From assembly GCA_963780635.1 (NCBI GenBank), contig CAWACW010000010.1, positions 496,001 to 560,000 on the forward strand: 64,000 nucleotides of DNA, given 5' to 3'. Below, in pieces: positions 55,493 through 64,000 of the stretch. The notes below the pieces were generated by a model, which saw only the letters and a list, made by a program, of their open reading frames with translations, was not told where the DNA came from and did not search any database. The stretch comes from DATEPR01 sp963780635. Its GTDB lineage: Bacteria > Actinomycetota > Actinomycetes > Mycobacteriales > Pseudonocardiaceae. Position 1 is the stretch's first letter. The number at the start of each line of letters is the position of its first letter. Both the position numbers and the translations under genes were made by a program.

Positions 55493-56964
55493 CAACGTAT
55501 GACCTGGTGATCAAGAATGCCCGCGTGGTGAACGCGGACGCCGCCGACGTGCCGACCGTCGACATCGCCGTCAAGGACGGCCGGTTCGCGCGTGTCGAGC
55601 CCGGCATCGACGTCACCGAGGCTGCCGAGGTCGTCGACGCGGGCGGGAAGCTGGCCTTCCCCGGCGTCGTCGACGTGCACCAGCACTGGGGCATCTACAA
55701 CGACCTGACCGAGGACACGGTCAGCGAGAGCAGGGCGTCCGCGCAGGGCGGTGTCACCACGGGCATCACCTACATGCGCACCGGCCAGTACTACATGAAC
55801 CGCACCGGCCCGTACCGCGACGTGCTGCCGGACGTGCTCAAGGCGTCGGACGGCCACTCGATGATCGACTACTCGTTCCACGTCGCGCCGATCCTGCAAG
55901 CAGCACATCGACGAGATCCCCGAGATCATCACCGAGTTCGGCATCCCGTCGTTCAAGATCTTCATGTTCTACGGCACGCACGGCCTGCACGGCCGCTCGT
56001 CGGCGCAGAACTCGTTCCTGATGCTGCCCGAGGACGAGTCGTACGACTACGCGCACTTCGAGTTCGTCATGCGTGGCATCCAGCGCGGCCCGCGAGGCGA
56101 TGCCGGAACTCGCCGACTCCATCTCGCTGTCGCTGCACTGCGAGACCGCCGAGATCATGCGCGCCTACACGAAGATCGTCGAGGAGTCGGGTGTCCCGCG
56201 CGACCTCGCCGCGTACAGCGCGTCCCGGCCGCCGCACTCGGAGGGCCTCGCGATCACCATCGCCTCGTACCTCGCACACGAGACGACGCTGCCGAACATC
56301 AACCTCCTGCACCTGTCCTCGCGCAAGGCCATCGAGGCGGCGATGATGATGCAGGCGACCTTCCCGCACATCGACTTCCGCCGCGAGGTCACGATCGGTC
56401 ACCTGGTCGCGGACATCACCACCGCCAGCGGCCTCGGCGGCAAGGTGAACCCGCCGCTGCGGCCGAAGGAGGACGTCGAGGCGCTGTGGGAGCACCTGCT
56501 CGCCGGCGACGTCTCGCTGGGTCACCAGTGACCACGCCTGCTGCCGCGACGAGATGAAGTTCGGCGACCCGCGCGAGGACGTCTTCACGGCCAAGTCGGG
56601 CTTCGGTGGCACGGAATACCTGCTGCCCGGCCTGATCAGTGAGGGACGCCGCCGCGGCCTGTCGTGGCAGCGGATCGCCGAGCTGACCAGCACGACGCCT
56701 GCCGCCCGCTTCGGCCTGCCCACGAAGGGCGCGATCGCCGAGGGCCTGGACGCCGACATCGCCCTGGTGGACGACACCGCGAGCTGGACGATCCACGCGG
56801 AGGACTCCGAGTCGACGCAGGAGTACACGCCGTTCGAGGGCTTCGAGCTCACCGCCAAGGTCACCGACACGTTCCTGCGTGGCGAGGCGGTCCTGCGCGA
56901 CGGCAAGATCGCCGGTGCACCGCGCGGCCAGTTCATCCGGCGCCCGTCGCGCAATGGCGCATGA
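55489..56964 (+). pseudogene. dihydropyrimidinase/hydantoinase-type amidohydrolase, frameshifted in sequence
   Basis: The reassembled protein (about 490 residues) starts MTTYDLVIKNARVV and carries the metal motif PGVVDVHQHWG, GVTTGITYM, FKIFMFYGTHGLHG (where the carbamylated Lys is expected), LHCETAEIM, NLLHLSSRKA, VTSDHACCR and a C-terminal LDADIALVDD. That is the cyclic-amidase path for D-hydantoinase/dihydropyrimidinase. Extra single bases near 55897, 56087 and 56516 break the frame. It would open a cyclic amide ring. Start overlaps the MmgE gene (ATGA). Confidence 0.83.
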
Positions 56965-57640
56965 TCTGACGGCCGCGCTCGCTACCGCGGCGGGTGCCGG
57001 CGATCCGGTGAGCGATCGGGCCGCGTTCGACCGGCAATGGGATGTGCTGCGGGCAGCCCTGGCAGGCCCGATGCCGGCGGCGATGCACGGCTGGGCGACG
57101 GAACTGGCCGACCAGGGCGACGCCCTGCCGTTGCTCGGCAGCGGCTTGCGCGGGCCGAGGTACGAAGCGTTGCTGTGGAACGGGGCACGGTGTCCGGAGG
57201 CCGCCGTCCTGATCACCGGCCTGCTGACCGCGTCGCCCGACACCACGACGGCCGACCTTGCCACCGCTGTCGCCGCCGGAGTGCGGGTGAACACGGCGCT
57301 ACGGGCACTCGCGCCGTCCGGACCGGCAGGGTTGTCCCTGGCGACGGTCGGCTGCGCGGTGACCGCGTGCCGACCGGCGCCCGTCGCGCCGGCCACGATC
57401 ATCGACCTGGCGGCCAGCCTGATGGTGCTCGGCTCCGCTGCCGCCGTGCCCGGTGCCACCAGGACCGATCTGGTGCGTGCCGGACACCCGGTGGCGTCCG
57501 GCTGGCTCGCCACCCGGTTGCTCGCCGCGGAGTTCACCGCGATGCCCGGTGGGCTGACCGCCACGCTCGCCGCCACAGGAGGGCAGACCGCGCCACCCGC
57601 GGCCCTGACGGTGTCCGGCCTGCTCGACACCGTCCGATGA
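56954..57640 (+). CDS. half-size MmgE/PrpD-like protein
   Basis: The 228-residue protein resembles only the all-helical domain of MmgE/PrpD (LLGSGLRGPRYEALLWNGA, TTADLATAVAAGVRVNTALRAL, then IDLAASLMVLGSAAAVPG). The lid domain and most known active-site residues are absent. It may be a noncatalytic partner of the full-size copies or a diverged enzyme. It overlaps the amidohydrolase stop by 11 nt and the LLM gene start by 4 nt, so it is firmly in the operon and not a random ORF. Confidence 0.65.
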   Translation: MAHDLTAALATAAGAGDPVSDRAAFDRQWDVLRAALAGPMPAAMHGWATELADQGDALPLLGSGLRGPRYEALLWNGARCPEAAVLITGLLTASPDTTTADLATAVAAGVRVNTALRALAPSGPAGLSLATVGCAVTACRPAPVAPATIIDLAASLMVLGSAAAVPGATRTDLVRAGHPVASGWLATRLLAAEFTAMPGGLTATLAATGGQTAPPAALTVSGLLDTVR

Positions 57641-58599
57641 CCCGGCTGCTGGTGAACGCCGCCTGGCCACGCGCGGACGGGCCGCGGCCGGCGGAGGTGG
57701 CGGCGGCGATCCAGGCCGCGGGCGGTGACGGCATCGGTCTGCCGGACAGCCCTCGGCTGTTCGAGGACCCACTGCTGGCCACCGACCGGGTGCTCGCCGA
57801 GACCGACGTGGCGATGGCGGGCCCGTGCGTGCTCGCGCTCGGCCTGCGGCATCCGGCCACCGTGGTCGGCGGTCTCGGGACGCTGGCCGAACGGCACGGG
57901 CCACGGCTGGTCGCGGTGCTCGCCCGCGGCGAGAGCGCGGTGCGCAACGAGGCGTTGCCCGTGCCCGCCCTGCGCGATTACCTTTCCGCGCTGGACACCG
58001 TGGTGACCGGGCTGGCCGATCAGCGACAGGGCATGACCCTGCTCGGTTCGGCCTCCGGTCCTCGCACCCTGACCGAGACCGCGACCCGGCTCGACGGTGT
58101 GCTGATCGACGTCGGCACCGCACCGGAGGTCGTGGCGGCGGCGATCGGCCGTGTCCGCGAGGCGAACCCGGCCGCACAGGCCTGGCTGTTCCTGCGGGTG
58201 CTCGCCTCCGACGACAGCGCCGAGCGCGACGCCGCCGTGGCGCCGCTGCTGGGCTCGTGCGCGGCACGGCTGGTCGCCGCGCCGGACTGGTACCAGGTGC
58301 CCGGCCGACTCCGTGCCGAGGTCGCCGAGGTCGCCGCCGCCCACGACTACGCCAGACACGGCACCATGGCCGCCGCCGGTGCCGGCCATCCGCCCGAGGC
58401 TGCCGCGTTCGTGGCCGACCGGTTCTTCGCCGTCGGTGACGGCACTGCCGTTCGCGCGCGGATCGGCGCCCTCGCCGCAGCAGGCGTCGACGGCGTCGTG
58501 CTGTCCGGCGCGGTCGGCGGCGTGCTGGGCCGGCTGGGCGCCACCGTCGCCGCTGTCCGCGCCGGACTGGGCACCGAACACCGAGGGGAGCGGGCATGA
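57637..58599 (+). CDS. LLM-class (F420/flavin-dependent) oxidoreductase
   Basis: The 320-residue luciferase-like TIM barrel has GGDGIGLPDSPRLFEDPLL near residue 30, LALGLRHPATVVGGLGTLAERHGPR, GMTLLGSASGPRTL, and a late AALAAAGVDGVVLSG. Actinomycete members generally use F420, in line with the Ddn-like protein elsewhere in the window. It could reduce or oxidise an intermediate of the catabolic route. ATGA overlap with both neighbours. Confidence 0.82.
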   Translation: MTRLLVNAAWPRADGPRPAEVAAAIQAAGGDGIGLPDSPRLFEDPLLATDRVLAETDVAMAGPCVLALGLRHPATVVGGLGTLAERHGPRLVAVLARGESAVRNEALPVPALRDYLSALDTVVTGLADQRQGMTLLGSASGPRTLTETATRLDGVLIDVGTAPEVVAAAIGRVREANPAAQAWLFLRVLASDDSAERDAAVAPLLGSCAARLVAAPDWYQVPGRLRAEVAEVAAAHDYARHGTMAAAGAGHPPEAAAFVADRFFAVGDGTAVRARIGALAAAGVDGVVLSGAVGGVLGRLGATVAAVRAGLGTEHRGERA

Positions 58600-59945
58600 C
58601 CGCGGCAACCATCGATCTCACCGAGTTGGGCGCGCACGCGGCGGGGATTCTCGCGGCGCCGTTGCCGCCCGACGCGTCCGCCATGAGCCGCGCGCTGCTG
58701 GTCGACACGCTCGGCGCGTTGATCGGCGGCCTGCGCTACCCGCAGATGCGTGCGCTGGCGCGCGAACTGGGTGCCGCCGCCGACATCGACCTGCCGGGCG
58801 GCGAGTTCGCCCGGCTGATGACCCTGGGCAGCGCGGCGACCTGGCTGGACGCCGATTCCGGTGGTTCGATCCATCCGCACGGCGACCGGCTGCCGCCGGT
58901 GCCGACCGCGCACCCGGCCCCGCACGTGCTGCCGGTCGTACTCGAGGCCGCCCGCTGCGGTGTGGACGACAGCCGCGCGTTGCGGGCCTTCGCCGCGGGT
59001 ACCGAGCTCGGCATGCGGCTGGGCGCTGGCAGCAGCCTGCGTCCCGGGCTGCACCCGCACGGCGTGCACGGACCGGCGGGTGCTGCCGTCGCCCGCGCGG
59101 TGCTGGCAGGTGCCGACGCCGCCGCGGTCGGCAGGGCGTTCGCCCGGGGCGCGGCGCTGCCGCTGGCGGCGCTGCTCGCCGTGCCGATGGCAGGCGGCAC
59201 GGTCCGCAACGCCTGGACCGGGCTGGGCACCTACTACGGAGCGCTCGCCGCGACCGACTCCGCCGACGGGGATGTCGAGGTGATCACGCAGCTGTTCGAC
59301 TACGCCGTCTGCGACGAACTCGATCCGGACGTGCTCATGGGCACGACCGAGCCCTGGCGGCTGCTGCACAGCTATCTCAAGCCGTATGCGTGCGCCCGGT
59401 GGATCCACCCGGCGCTGGACGCGCTGCGGCAGGCGTTGCACGACCACCCTGGCGTGCCGGTGAGCGCGTTCGAGGTGACGACATTCGCGTTCGCGGCGTC
59501 GTTGACCGGCAGCAGGCCGCGAACCGACATGGCAGCGCGTTTCTCCTTGCCGTTCAGCCTGGCGACCTTCGCCGTGGACGGCCGCCTTGCTGCCGACGGG
59601 TTCCTGCCCGACCGGCTGGTGCGGCCAGAGGTGATCGACCTGGCCGAACGGGTGACCGTCAGCGAGGACCCCGGCTTCACCGCGGCGCTCCCGGCGGAGC
59701 GGCCGACCTCGGTGCGGGTGCGGTTCGCCGACGGCACCCAGCGCGAGGTCGCGGTCCGCAACGCCCGGGGCAACCCGGACGATCCGCTCCCGGCCGAGGA
59801 GGTCGCCGTGAAGCTGCGGCACAACGTCGGTGATCTGTTGCCGGCTGTCCTGGTCGACGAGTTGGCGGGCTGGCTCGTCGCCGAACCCGGTGCGACCGAC
59901 CTGCTGGGGCGGATCTCGCACACCCTGTTGGCGGGGCTGGCATGA
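58596..59945 (+). CDS. MmgE/PrpD family protein (copy 2)
   Basis: The 449-residue full-length protein has MSRALLVDTLGALIGG near residue 30, a substrate segment DADSGGSIHPHGDRLPPVPTAHPAPHVLPVVLEAA, KPYACARWIHPALDAL, and a lid domain TSVRVRFADGTQREVAV. The usual LDYDDTH is replaced by LDADSGG, suggesting a different substrate from copy 1. Its role is probably dehydration, hydration or epimerisation of a di- or tricarboxylic acid. Confidence 0.85.
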   Translation: MTAATIDLTELGAHAAGILAAPLPPDASAMSRALLVDTLGALIGGLRYPQMRALARELGAAADIDLPGGEFARLMTLGSAATWLDADSGGSIHPHGDRLPPVPTAHPAPHVLPVVLEAARCGVDDSRALRAFAAGTELGMRLGAGSSLRPGLHPHGVHGPAGAAVARAVLAGADAAAVGRAFARGAALPLAALLAVPMAGGTVRNAWTGLGTYYGALAATDSADGDVEVITQLFDYAVCDELDPDVLMGTTEPWRLLHSYLKPYACARWIHPALDALRQALHDHPGVPVSAFEVTTFAFAASLTGSRPRTDMAARFSLPFSLATFAVDGRLAADGFLPDRLVRPEVIDLAERVTVSEDPGFTAALPAERPTSVRVRFADGTQREVAVRNARGNPDDPLPAEEVAVKLRHNVGDLLPAVLVDELAGWLVAEPGATDLLGRISHTLLAGLA

Positions 59946-61300
59946 CGCTGGACATCACGGGGTTGGCGCAGGCCGCCGCGGCGACATCGTGGGCGCAGGC
60001 ACCCGCCGAGGTGCGGGCGCGCGTGGTGGAACTCGTCGGGGATGTCCTGGCGGTCACGGCTTTCGGCTCCGCCCGTACCGAACTCGTCGAACTGGCTGCG
60101 TCCTTCGCCGCATCGACACCGGTTGGCGCGGCCACCGCCGTCGGTTCGGCGCGTGGCTGGCCGGCGGCGGCGGCGGCCTTTCTCAATGGCTGCGCCGTCG
60201 CGGCGGACCAGTTGCAGGACGGGCATCGTCTCGCCCGCGGCCATCCGGCCTCGCACACCGTGCCCGCGGCGCTGGCCGTCGCCGAGGAGCACGCGTTGTC
60301 CGTCGGCGAATTCCTCAGCGCGGTGCTCGCCGGTTACGAGGTTGGCACCCGGCTCGGCCAGGCCATGGGGGGTACGCCCGACGGCGTCCACGACATCGGC
60401 ACCTGGGGCCAGGTCGCGGCTTCCGTCGCCACGGCACGGCTGGTGGCACCCGGCGACGCCGACGCGATGCGCCGTGCGATCGAACTCTCGGCAGCCGCTG
60501 TCCTGCTCACCGACGCCGGGACTGTCTTCAGTGGATGGACGGGTTCGCACGCATTCCTCGGGTTCTCGGTGCAGCACGGCATGACGGCCGGTCTCGCCGC
60601 GGCGGCCGGACTGCGCCCGGCGCCCGGTGCGGTGGAGCGGCACTTCCTGCCGGTCGCCGGTCGCGCCCCGAGCCGCCTCGATCCCGGCTTCGGCGCCGGC
60701 AGGTGGACTCGGTGGGAGGTCCTGGCCGGCTACGTCAAGGCGTACCCGACGTGTGCGCACCTGCACGGCGTCAACGAGGCCGTCGAGACCTTGCTGGCCG
60801 AGGGCGTCGCCGCCGAGCGGATCGCGGCCGTCGACGTCGCGGTCTTCGCCGGAGCGGCGGGTTTCGACCAGGTGGCCGGATCCGAACTCGCCGCCCGGTT
60901 CAGCATCCCGACCAGCGTCGCGATCGCCCTACGCGCCGGACGACTGGACGAATCGACGCTGACCGCGCGGCAGGTGGCCGACCCGGCCGTCCAGGAGTTG
61001 GCCGGCCGGGTGCGGGTCACCCACGACCCGGACCTGGACGCCGGCTATCCGCACGGCCGCCCGGCCAGGGTGAGCCTCACCCTGACCGACGGCACGCGGC
61101 GCAGCGCTGCGGTTGGCCGTCCCCGCTGGGACGCGGATCGGTGGCCCGCGCCCGAGGAACTCGCCGCCAAACGTGACCGCCTGCTCACCACCCGGTTCGG
61201 CCCGGCAGCCGCGCGGCCGCTGATCGCGTGGCTGAGCGCACCGGACGCGGACGCGGGCGTGCGCGAACTCGGCGACCTGTGCCGAGCCGCGGCGACCTGA
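59942..61300 (+). CDS. MmgE/PrpD family protein (copy 3)
   Basis: The 452-residue full-length member has FLNGCAVAADQLQDGHRLARGHPASHTVPAALAVAEEH, LAGYEVGTRLGQAMG, WTGSHAFLGFSVQHGMTAGLAAAAGL, KAYPTCAHLHGVNEAVETLL and a C-terminal ARVSLTLTDGTRRSAAV. The motif ADQLQDGH stands where LDYDDTH is expected. Three different active-site versions in one operon imply successive or mixed steps on different isomers. Last plus-strand gene; it ends 9 nt before the convergent lyase. Confidence 0.87.
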   Translation: MTLDITGLAQAAAATSWAQAPAEVRARVVELVGDVLAVTAFGSARTELVELAASFAASTPVGAATAVGSARGWPAAAAAFLNGCAVAADQLQDGHRLARGHPASHTVPAALAVAEEHALSVGEFLSAVLAGYEVGTRLGQAMGGTPDGVHDIGTWGQVAASVATARLVAPGDADAMRRAIELSAAAVLLTDAGTVFSGWTGSHAFLGFSVQHGMTAGLAAAAGLRPAPGAVERHFLPVAGRAPSRLDPGFGAGRWTRWEVLAGYVKAYPTCAHLHGVNEAVETLLAEGVAAERIAAVDVAVFAGAAGFDQVAGSELAARFSIPTSVAIALRAGRLDESTLTARQVADPAVQELAGRVRVTHDPDLDAGYPHGRPARVSLTLTDGTRRSAAVGRPRWDADRWPAPEELAAKRDRLLTTRFGPAAARPLIAWLSAPDADAGVRELGDLCRAAAT

Positions 61301-61309
61301 GCGCTCGCG

Positions 61310-62164
61310 TCACTCGCCCGCGAGGTCGAGGACTTCGCGGGCGTTGCGGACGACGGCGACATCGACGAACGCGCCGTCGGTGTGGACGAAGCCGCCACGG
61401 CCGGCCCCGTGGAAGCGGGCGAGCAGGTCGTGTGCCGCCGCGACTTCGTCGGCGCTCGGCGTGAACACCTCGTGGATGACGGCTATCTGACCTGGGTGGA
61501 TCGCGGTCCGGCCGCGGAAACCCAGCTGCCGCAATGTCTCCGCGCTGCGCCGGAACGCGTCCAGGTCGCGGAACGCGGTCGAGGTCGGAGCGACCGGACG
61601 GCCGATGCCGGCCGCCGCCGAGGCCACGACGACCTGCAGCCGCAACGGGTTGAGGATCGTGTGCGCGTCGTCGAGGCCCACCCCGAGGTCGGCGGCCAGA
61701 TCCACCTCGCCGAGGCCCAGCCGCAGCACCCGCGGTGCCGCGGCGACGTCGGCCACCCGTTGCAGCCCGATCGCGCTTTCCAGCAGTGGCAACACGGCCA
61801 CGGAACCGGCGGCCAAGCCCCGCTCGGCCTCCAACTTGCGCAGTATGGCGTCGACCTCGGCCAGTTGGCCGGGCTCACTCTTGGGCACGACGACACCGGT
61901 CAGCGCTGGCGTGACGACCGCGCCGAGGTCGGCGTCCAGGGTGTCTGCGTTGATCCGTACCCAGCGTTGCGGCCCGTCCGGCGGGCCGGCGTCGAGCCAC
62001 GCACGCACCTGCTCCCGCGCCTGTTGCTTGTGGCCGGGCGCGACGGCGTCCTCCAGGTCGGCGATCAGCGCGTCGGCGCCCCGGGTGAGCGCGCCCGCGA
62101 GGCGGTCCGGCCGGTCGCCAGGGATGTACAGGTACGAGCGGGCGATGCCGCGGTGCGTGGTCAT
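61310..62164 (-). CDS. HpcH/HpaI-CitE family lyase (citryl/malyl-CoA lyase-like)
   Basis: The 284-residue TIM-barrel protein has RSYLYIPGDRPDRLAGALTRGADALIADLEDAVAPGHK (Glu/Asp metal side), VRINA, GVVVPKSEPG, LPLLESAIGL, LGLGEVDLAADLG and GRTAIHPGQI. It would cleave a beta-hydroxyacyl-CoA or acid into two smaller units, a good end step after CoA activation by the CoA transferase. The ATG overlaps the FAD-enzyme stop (ATGA). Confidence 0.9.
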   Translation of the reverse strand: MTTHRGIARSYLYIPGDRPDRLAGALTRGADALIADLEDAVAPGHKQQAREQVRAWLDAGPPDGPQRWVRINADTLDADLGAVVTPALTGVVVPKSEPGQLAEVDAILRKLEAERGLAAGSVAVLPLLESAIGLQRVADVAAAPRVLRLGLGEVDLAADLGVGLDDAHTILNPLRLQVVVASAAAGIGRPVAPTSTAFRDLDAFRRSAETLRQLGFRGRTAIHPGQIAVIHEVFTPSADEVAAAHDLLARFHGAGRGGFVHTDGAFVDVAVVRNAREVLDLAGE

Positions 62165-63531
62165 GCCGATTCCGGCGTCGCGTCCGTGGCCGCCGCATAG
62201 GCCAGGCCGAATGCGGTCAGCAGGCCGTTGCCCGCGAGGTAGCCGCCCGCGCCGTGCCCGGAGATCCCGTTGGCGGCGCCACCGGAGGCGTAGAGGCCGT
62301 CGATGACCGAACCGTCCGCGCGCACCACCCGGGCGGCGCCGTCGACGACCAGCCCGCCTTGCGTGTGGAACAGCGCCGGGAGCACTTTGACCGCGGCGTA
62401 CGGCGCAGTCAGCGGTGCTTCGTACGGCCGCCCGAACCGGTCCTCGATCTCACCGCGTGCCGCCGCTCCCGACTCGGCAAGCTCGGCGACCACCGCGTCC
62501 TCCGGCAGGTCAAGCGCGCGGGCCAGGGTGGCCGCGTCGTCGGCCCACACCTCGACACCGGCCTCGACGCACTGGCGGAAGTCGGTGAACGGCAGGCACA
62601 GGTCGTGCACGCGCTGGTCGTAGACGACCCATCCGACGGCCCCGGGACGCGCGGCCAGCCACGGGCCGAACTCCGAGTAGCCGCTGGTCTCCTTGCCGAA
62701 CCGGCGCCCGGTGCGATCGAGCATCACACCGCCGTGCATGATCGTCGCCCAGCCCAGCAGGGTGGACGCGCCCGCCGCGAGCGCCCCGTGGCCCTGGTAG
62801 GCGTCCAGGTAAGCCGTGTCGGCGCCGAGTCGCTGCCCGATGCGCAGCGCGTCACCGCGGGAGGTCTCGCTGCCGTGATACGTCGCCGCCGCGATATCCG
62901 GCATGTACCGCTGGACAAGTGCGCGGTCGGCGCCGTAGCCGTTCGTGGCCAGCAGCACGGCCGACGTGGAGATCGTCTCCTCGGTGCCGTCCGGGTCGGT
63001 CACGACCGCCTCGGCGACCCGCCCGGACGAGTCGAGTACCACGTCGGTCAGCCGCGCCGGCACGAGGAAGTCGATGTTCGGGTGGGCCTGGACGGCGTGC
63101 GACAGGTGCGTCAGCAGCACGCTGCCGTGTCGCTCCGGGATGGTGTGCTGGCGATCGACCGAGTGGCCCGGGTAGTGCAGGTCGGTCATCAGCTCGATCG
63201 GCACGCCGACCTCGTCGGCGAGCCAGTCGACCATGCCAGGGCTGAGCCGCGCGAGCGCGGTGGCCAGGGCGACGTCGCCTGCGCCCTTGGTCTTGCGCTC
63301 GACGTCGGCGGCGAACAACTCGGGGGAGTCCTCGATGCCGAGTTCACGCTGCCACCGGGTGCCCACGCCGGGGATCATCGCCGTGCACATCGAGGTGTTG
63401 TTGCCGCGCAGGTAGTGCTTGCTCGCCTCGACCACGAGCACCCGGGCTCCGCGCTGGGCCGCCCGCAGCGCACCGATCAGCCCGCCGCCCGCGCCCGCGA
63501 CGACGAGGTCGACATCCGTTTCGCCGCTCAC
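62161..63531 (-). CDS. FAD-dependent oxidoreductase (fumarate reductase/ketosteroid dehydrogenase-like)
   Basis: The 456-residue flavoprotein has DLVVAGAGGGLIGALRAAQRGARVLVVEAS at the N-terminus (FAD), LLATNGYG, a substrate-capping domain, and the C-terminal flavin segment FHTQGGLVVDGAARV and GLYASGGAANGISGHGAGGYLAGNGLL. It would introduce or reduce a C=C bond next to a carboxyl or carbonyl group. The GTG start overlaps the racemase stop (GTGA). Confidence 0.9.
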   Translation of the reverse strand: MSGETDVDLVVAGAGGGLIGALRAAQRGARVLVVEASKHYLRGNNTSMCTAMIPGVGTRWQRELGIEDSPELFAADVERKTKGAGDVALATALARLSPGMVDWLADEVGVPIELMTDLHYPGHSVDRQHTIPERHGSVLLTHLSHAVQAHPNIDFLVPARLTDVVLDSSGRVAEAVVTDPDGTEETISTSAVLLATNGYGADRALVQRYMPDIAAATYHGSETSRGDALRIGQRLGADTAYLDAYQGHGALAAGASTLLGWATIMHGGVMLDRTGRRFGKETSGYSEFGPWLAARPGAVGWVVYDQRVHDLCLPFTDFRQCVEAGVEVWADDAATLARALDLPEDAVVAELAESGAAARGEIEDRFGRPYEAPLTAPYAAVKVLPALFHTQGGLVVDGAARVVRADGSVIDGLYASGGAANGISGHGAGGYLAGNGLLTAFGLAYAAATDATPESA

Positions 63532-64000
63532 AGGGCGCCCGCGGCGACCAGTCGCAGGGCACGCGCCACCGGGTCGTAGACGGTCACCGGCCCGGTCGTC
63601 GAATCGGTGTCCACGGCCGAACAGCCGTTGAGCAGCGTGCTCGCGCCCGCCTGGGCGGCATCCGCCGCCGCGCTCTCCAGCTGGGCCTGCCACCGGTCGT
63701 GGTCGGTCACGGCACCGAAGTCCAGCTCGAGCAGCCGGATGTCGGTCAGCACGTCACCCAGGCCGCTCTCCTCCGCCACCCTGCGCATCTCGTCGGCGAT
63801 CGCCTGGTTGCGCACGACGGCGGCGGTGGGCCTGCCCAGTGCCCGGCCGTGCGCGAGATTGGTGCGCAGGATGCCGATGGCGGGGACCGACAGTGTGCGT
63901 TGCAGCGTCGCGATCCCCGGGTCGAGCACGCAGTCCGCGAACACGGCGTCGACCCCGTGCGGAGCGGCGCTCAACGCCTCGATCACGAACTCCTCCGACG
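63528..64000 (-). CDS. Asp/Glu/hydantoin racemase family protein, 5' end outside window
   Basis: 157 codons of the protein are visible. The first catalytic Cys lies in FADCVLDPGIATL and the second in NGCSAVDTDS; PAIGILRTNL and VYDPVARALRLV complete the pattern. These enzymes racemise amino acids or hydantoins or isomerise maleate. The frame stays open to the window edge (EEFVIEAL...), and about 70 N-terminal residues are expected beyond it. A hydantoin-racemase role fits the hydantoinase-like gene in the facing operon. Confidence 0.82.
   Translation of the reverse strand, partial: SEEFVIEALSAAPHGVDAVFADCVLDPGIATLQRTLSVPAIGILRTNLAHGRALGRPTAAVVRNQAIADEMRRVAEESGLGDVLTDIRLLELDFGAVTDHDRWQAQLESAAADAAQAGASTLLNGCSAVDTDSTTGPVTVYDPVARALRLVAAGAL

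Noticed and set aside
1..64000. CRISPR arrays, prophage genes, rRNA operons or intact tRNAs
   Set aside because: No regularly spaced repeats, phage structural genes, rRNA signatures or complete tRNA cloverleaf sequences were noticed while reading both strands; no dedicated RNA search could be run.

Overview
The window is high-GC actinomycete DNA. Tight ATGA and GTGA start/stop overlaps, F420-type enzymes (a Ddn-family nitroreductase and an LLM-class oxidoreductase), a CadI/ArsI protein, an FcoT-type thioesterase and a GAP/Sap membrane protein all point to Actinomycetota. A Pseudonocardiales-like organism is my best guess, but no rRNA is present to confirm it. All assignments come from reading the translated sequence; no database search was run.

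Layout. (1) 1-12.6 kb: a one-directional biosynthetic cluster. It holds an FcoT-like thioesterase, a free ACP, a single-module type I PKS (KS-AT-DH-KR-ACP), a free ketosynthase whose second catalytic His is Tyr, an acyl-AMP ligase, a P450, an acetoacetate-decarboxylase-like enzyme with Lys115, and two tandem DUF899 proteins. The gene set matches no cluster I can name. (2) 12.97-13.8 kb: an SDR. (3) 13.8-16.7 kb: an arsenic island with an ArsR-ArsC fusion, a second ArsC, an aquaporin-type channel, a convergent ArsR and a CadI/ArsI-like protein. (4) 16.8-20.1 kb: a formate dehydrogenase alpha subunit read through an in-frame TGA as selenocysteine. A SECIS hairpin follows, and its loop spacing equals that of E. 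coli fdhF. (5) 20.4-27.5 kb: TetR, two SDRs, an arylsulfatase, an SRPBCC protein and a HAD-like hydrolase. (6) 27.5-47.9 kb: a mixed stretch. Intact genes (GAP protein, DAG-kinase-like, DUF2252, Ddn-like, aldo/keto reductase, dehydrogenase, TetR, VOC, Rpf-like, SDR, secreted protein) alternate with many decayed genes: CBS, SDR, YoaK/DUF1275, VIT, isochorismatase, LuxR, YVTN propeller, IS630 transposase and a tRNA-like remnant. (7) 47.9-61.3 kb: a plus-strand operon with a sugar-type ABC importer followed by a CoA transferase, a cyclase, a hydantoinase-type amidohydrolase, an LLM oxidoreductase, three full MmgE/PrpD proteins and one half-size one. (8) 61.3-64 kb: a convergent minus-strand operon (Asp/Glu/hydantoin racemase, FAD oxidoreductase, CitE/HpcH lyase) that very probably belongs to the same catabolic system.

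How parts work together. In region 1 the PKS, free ACP and ligase would build or load an acyl chain, the FcoT protein would release or modify it, and the P450, decarboxylase-like and DUF899 proteins would tailor it. In regions 7-8 the importer would bring in a small, probably cyclic amide or carboxylated substrate for hydrolytic opening, CoA activation, (de)hydration or epimerisation, and C-C cleavage. About 17 single-base indels between 52.4 and 56.5 kb break four genes of this operon, yet every reading frame resumes. This looks more like local sequence error than ordinary gene decay, but it needs read-level confirmation.
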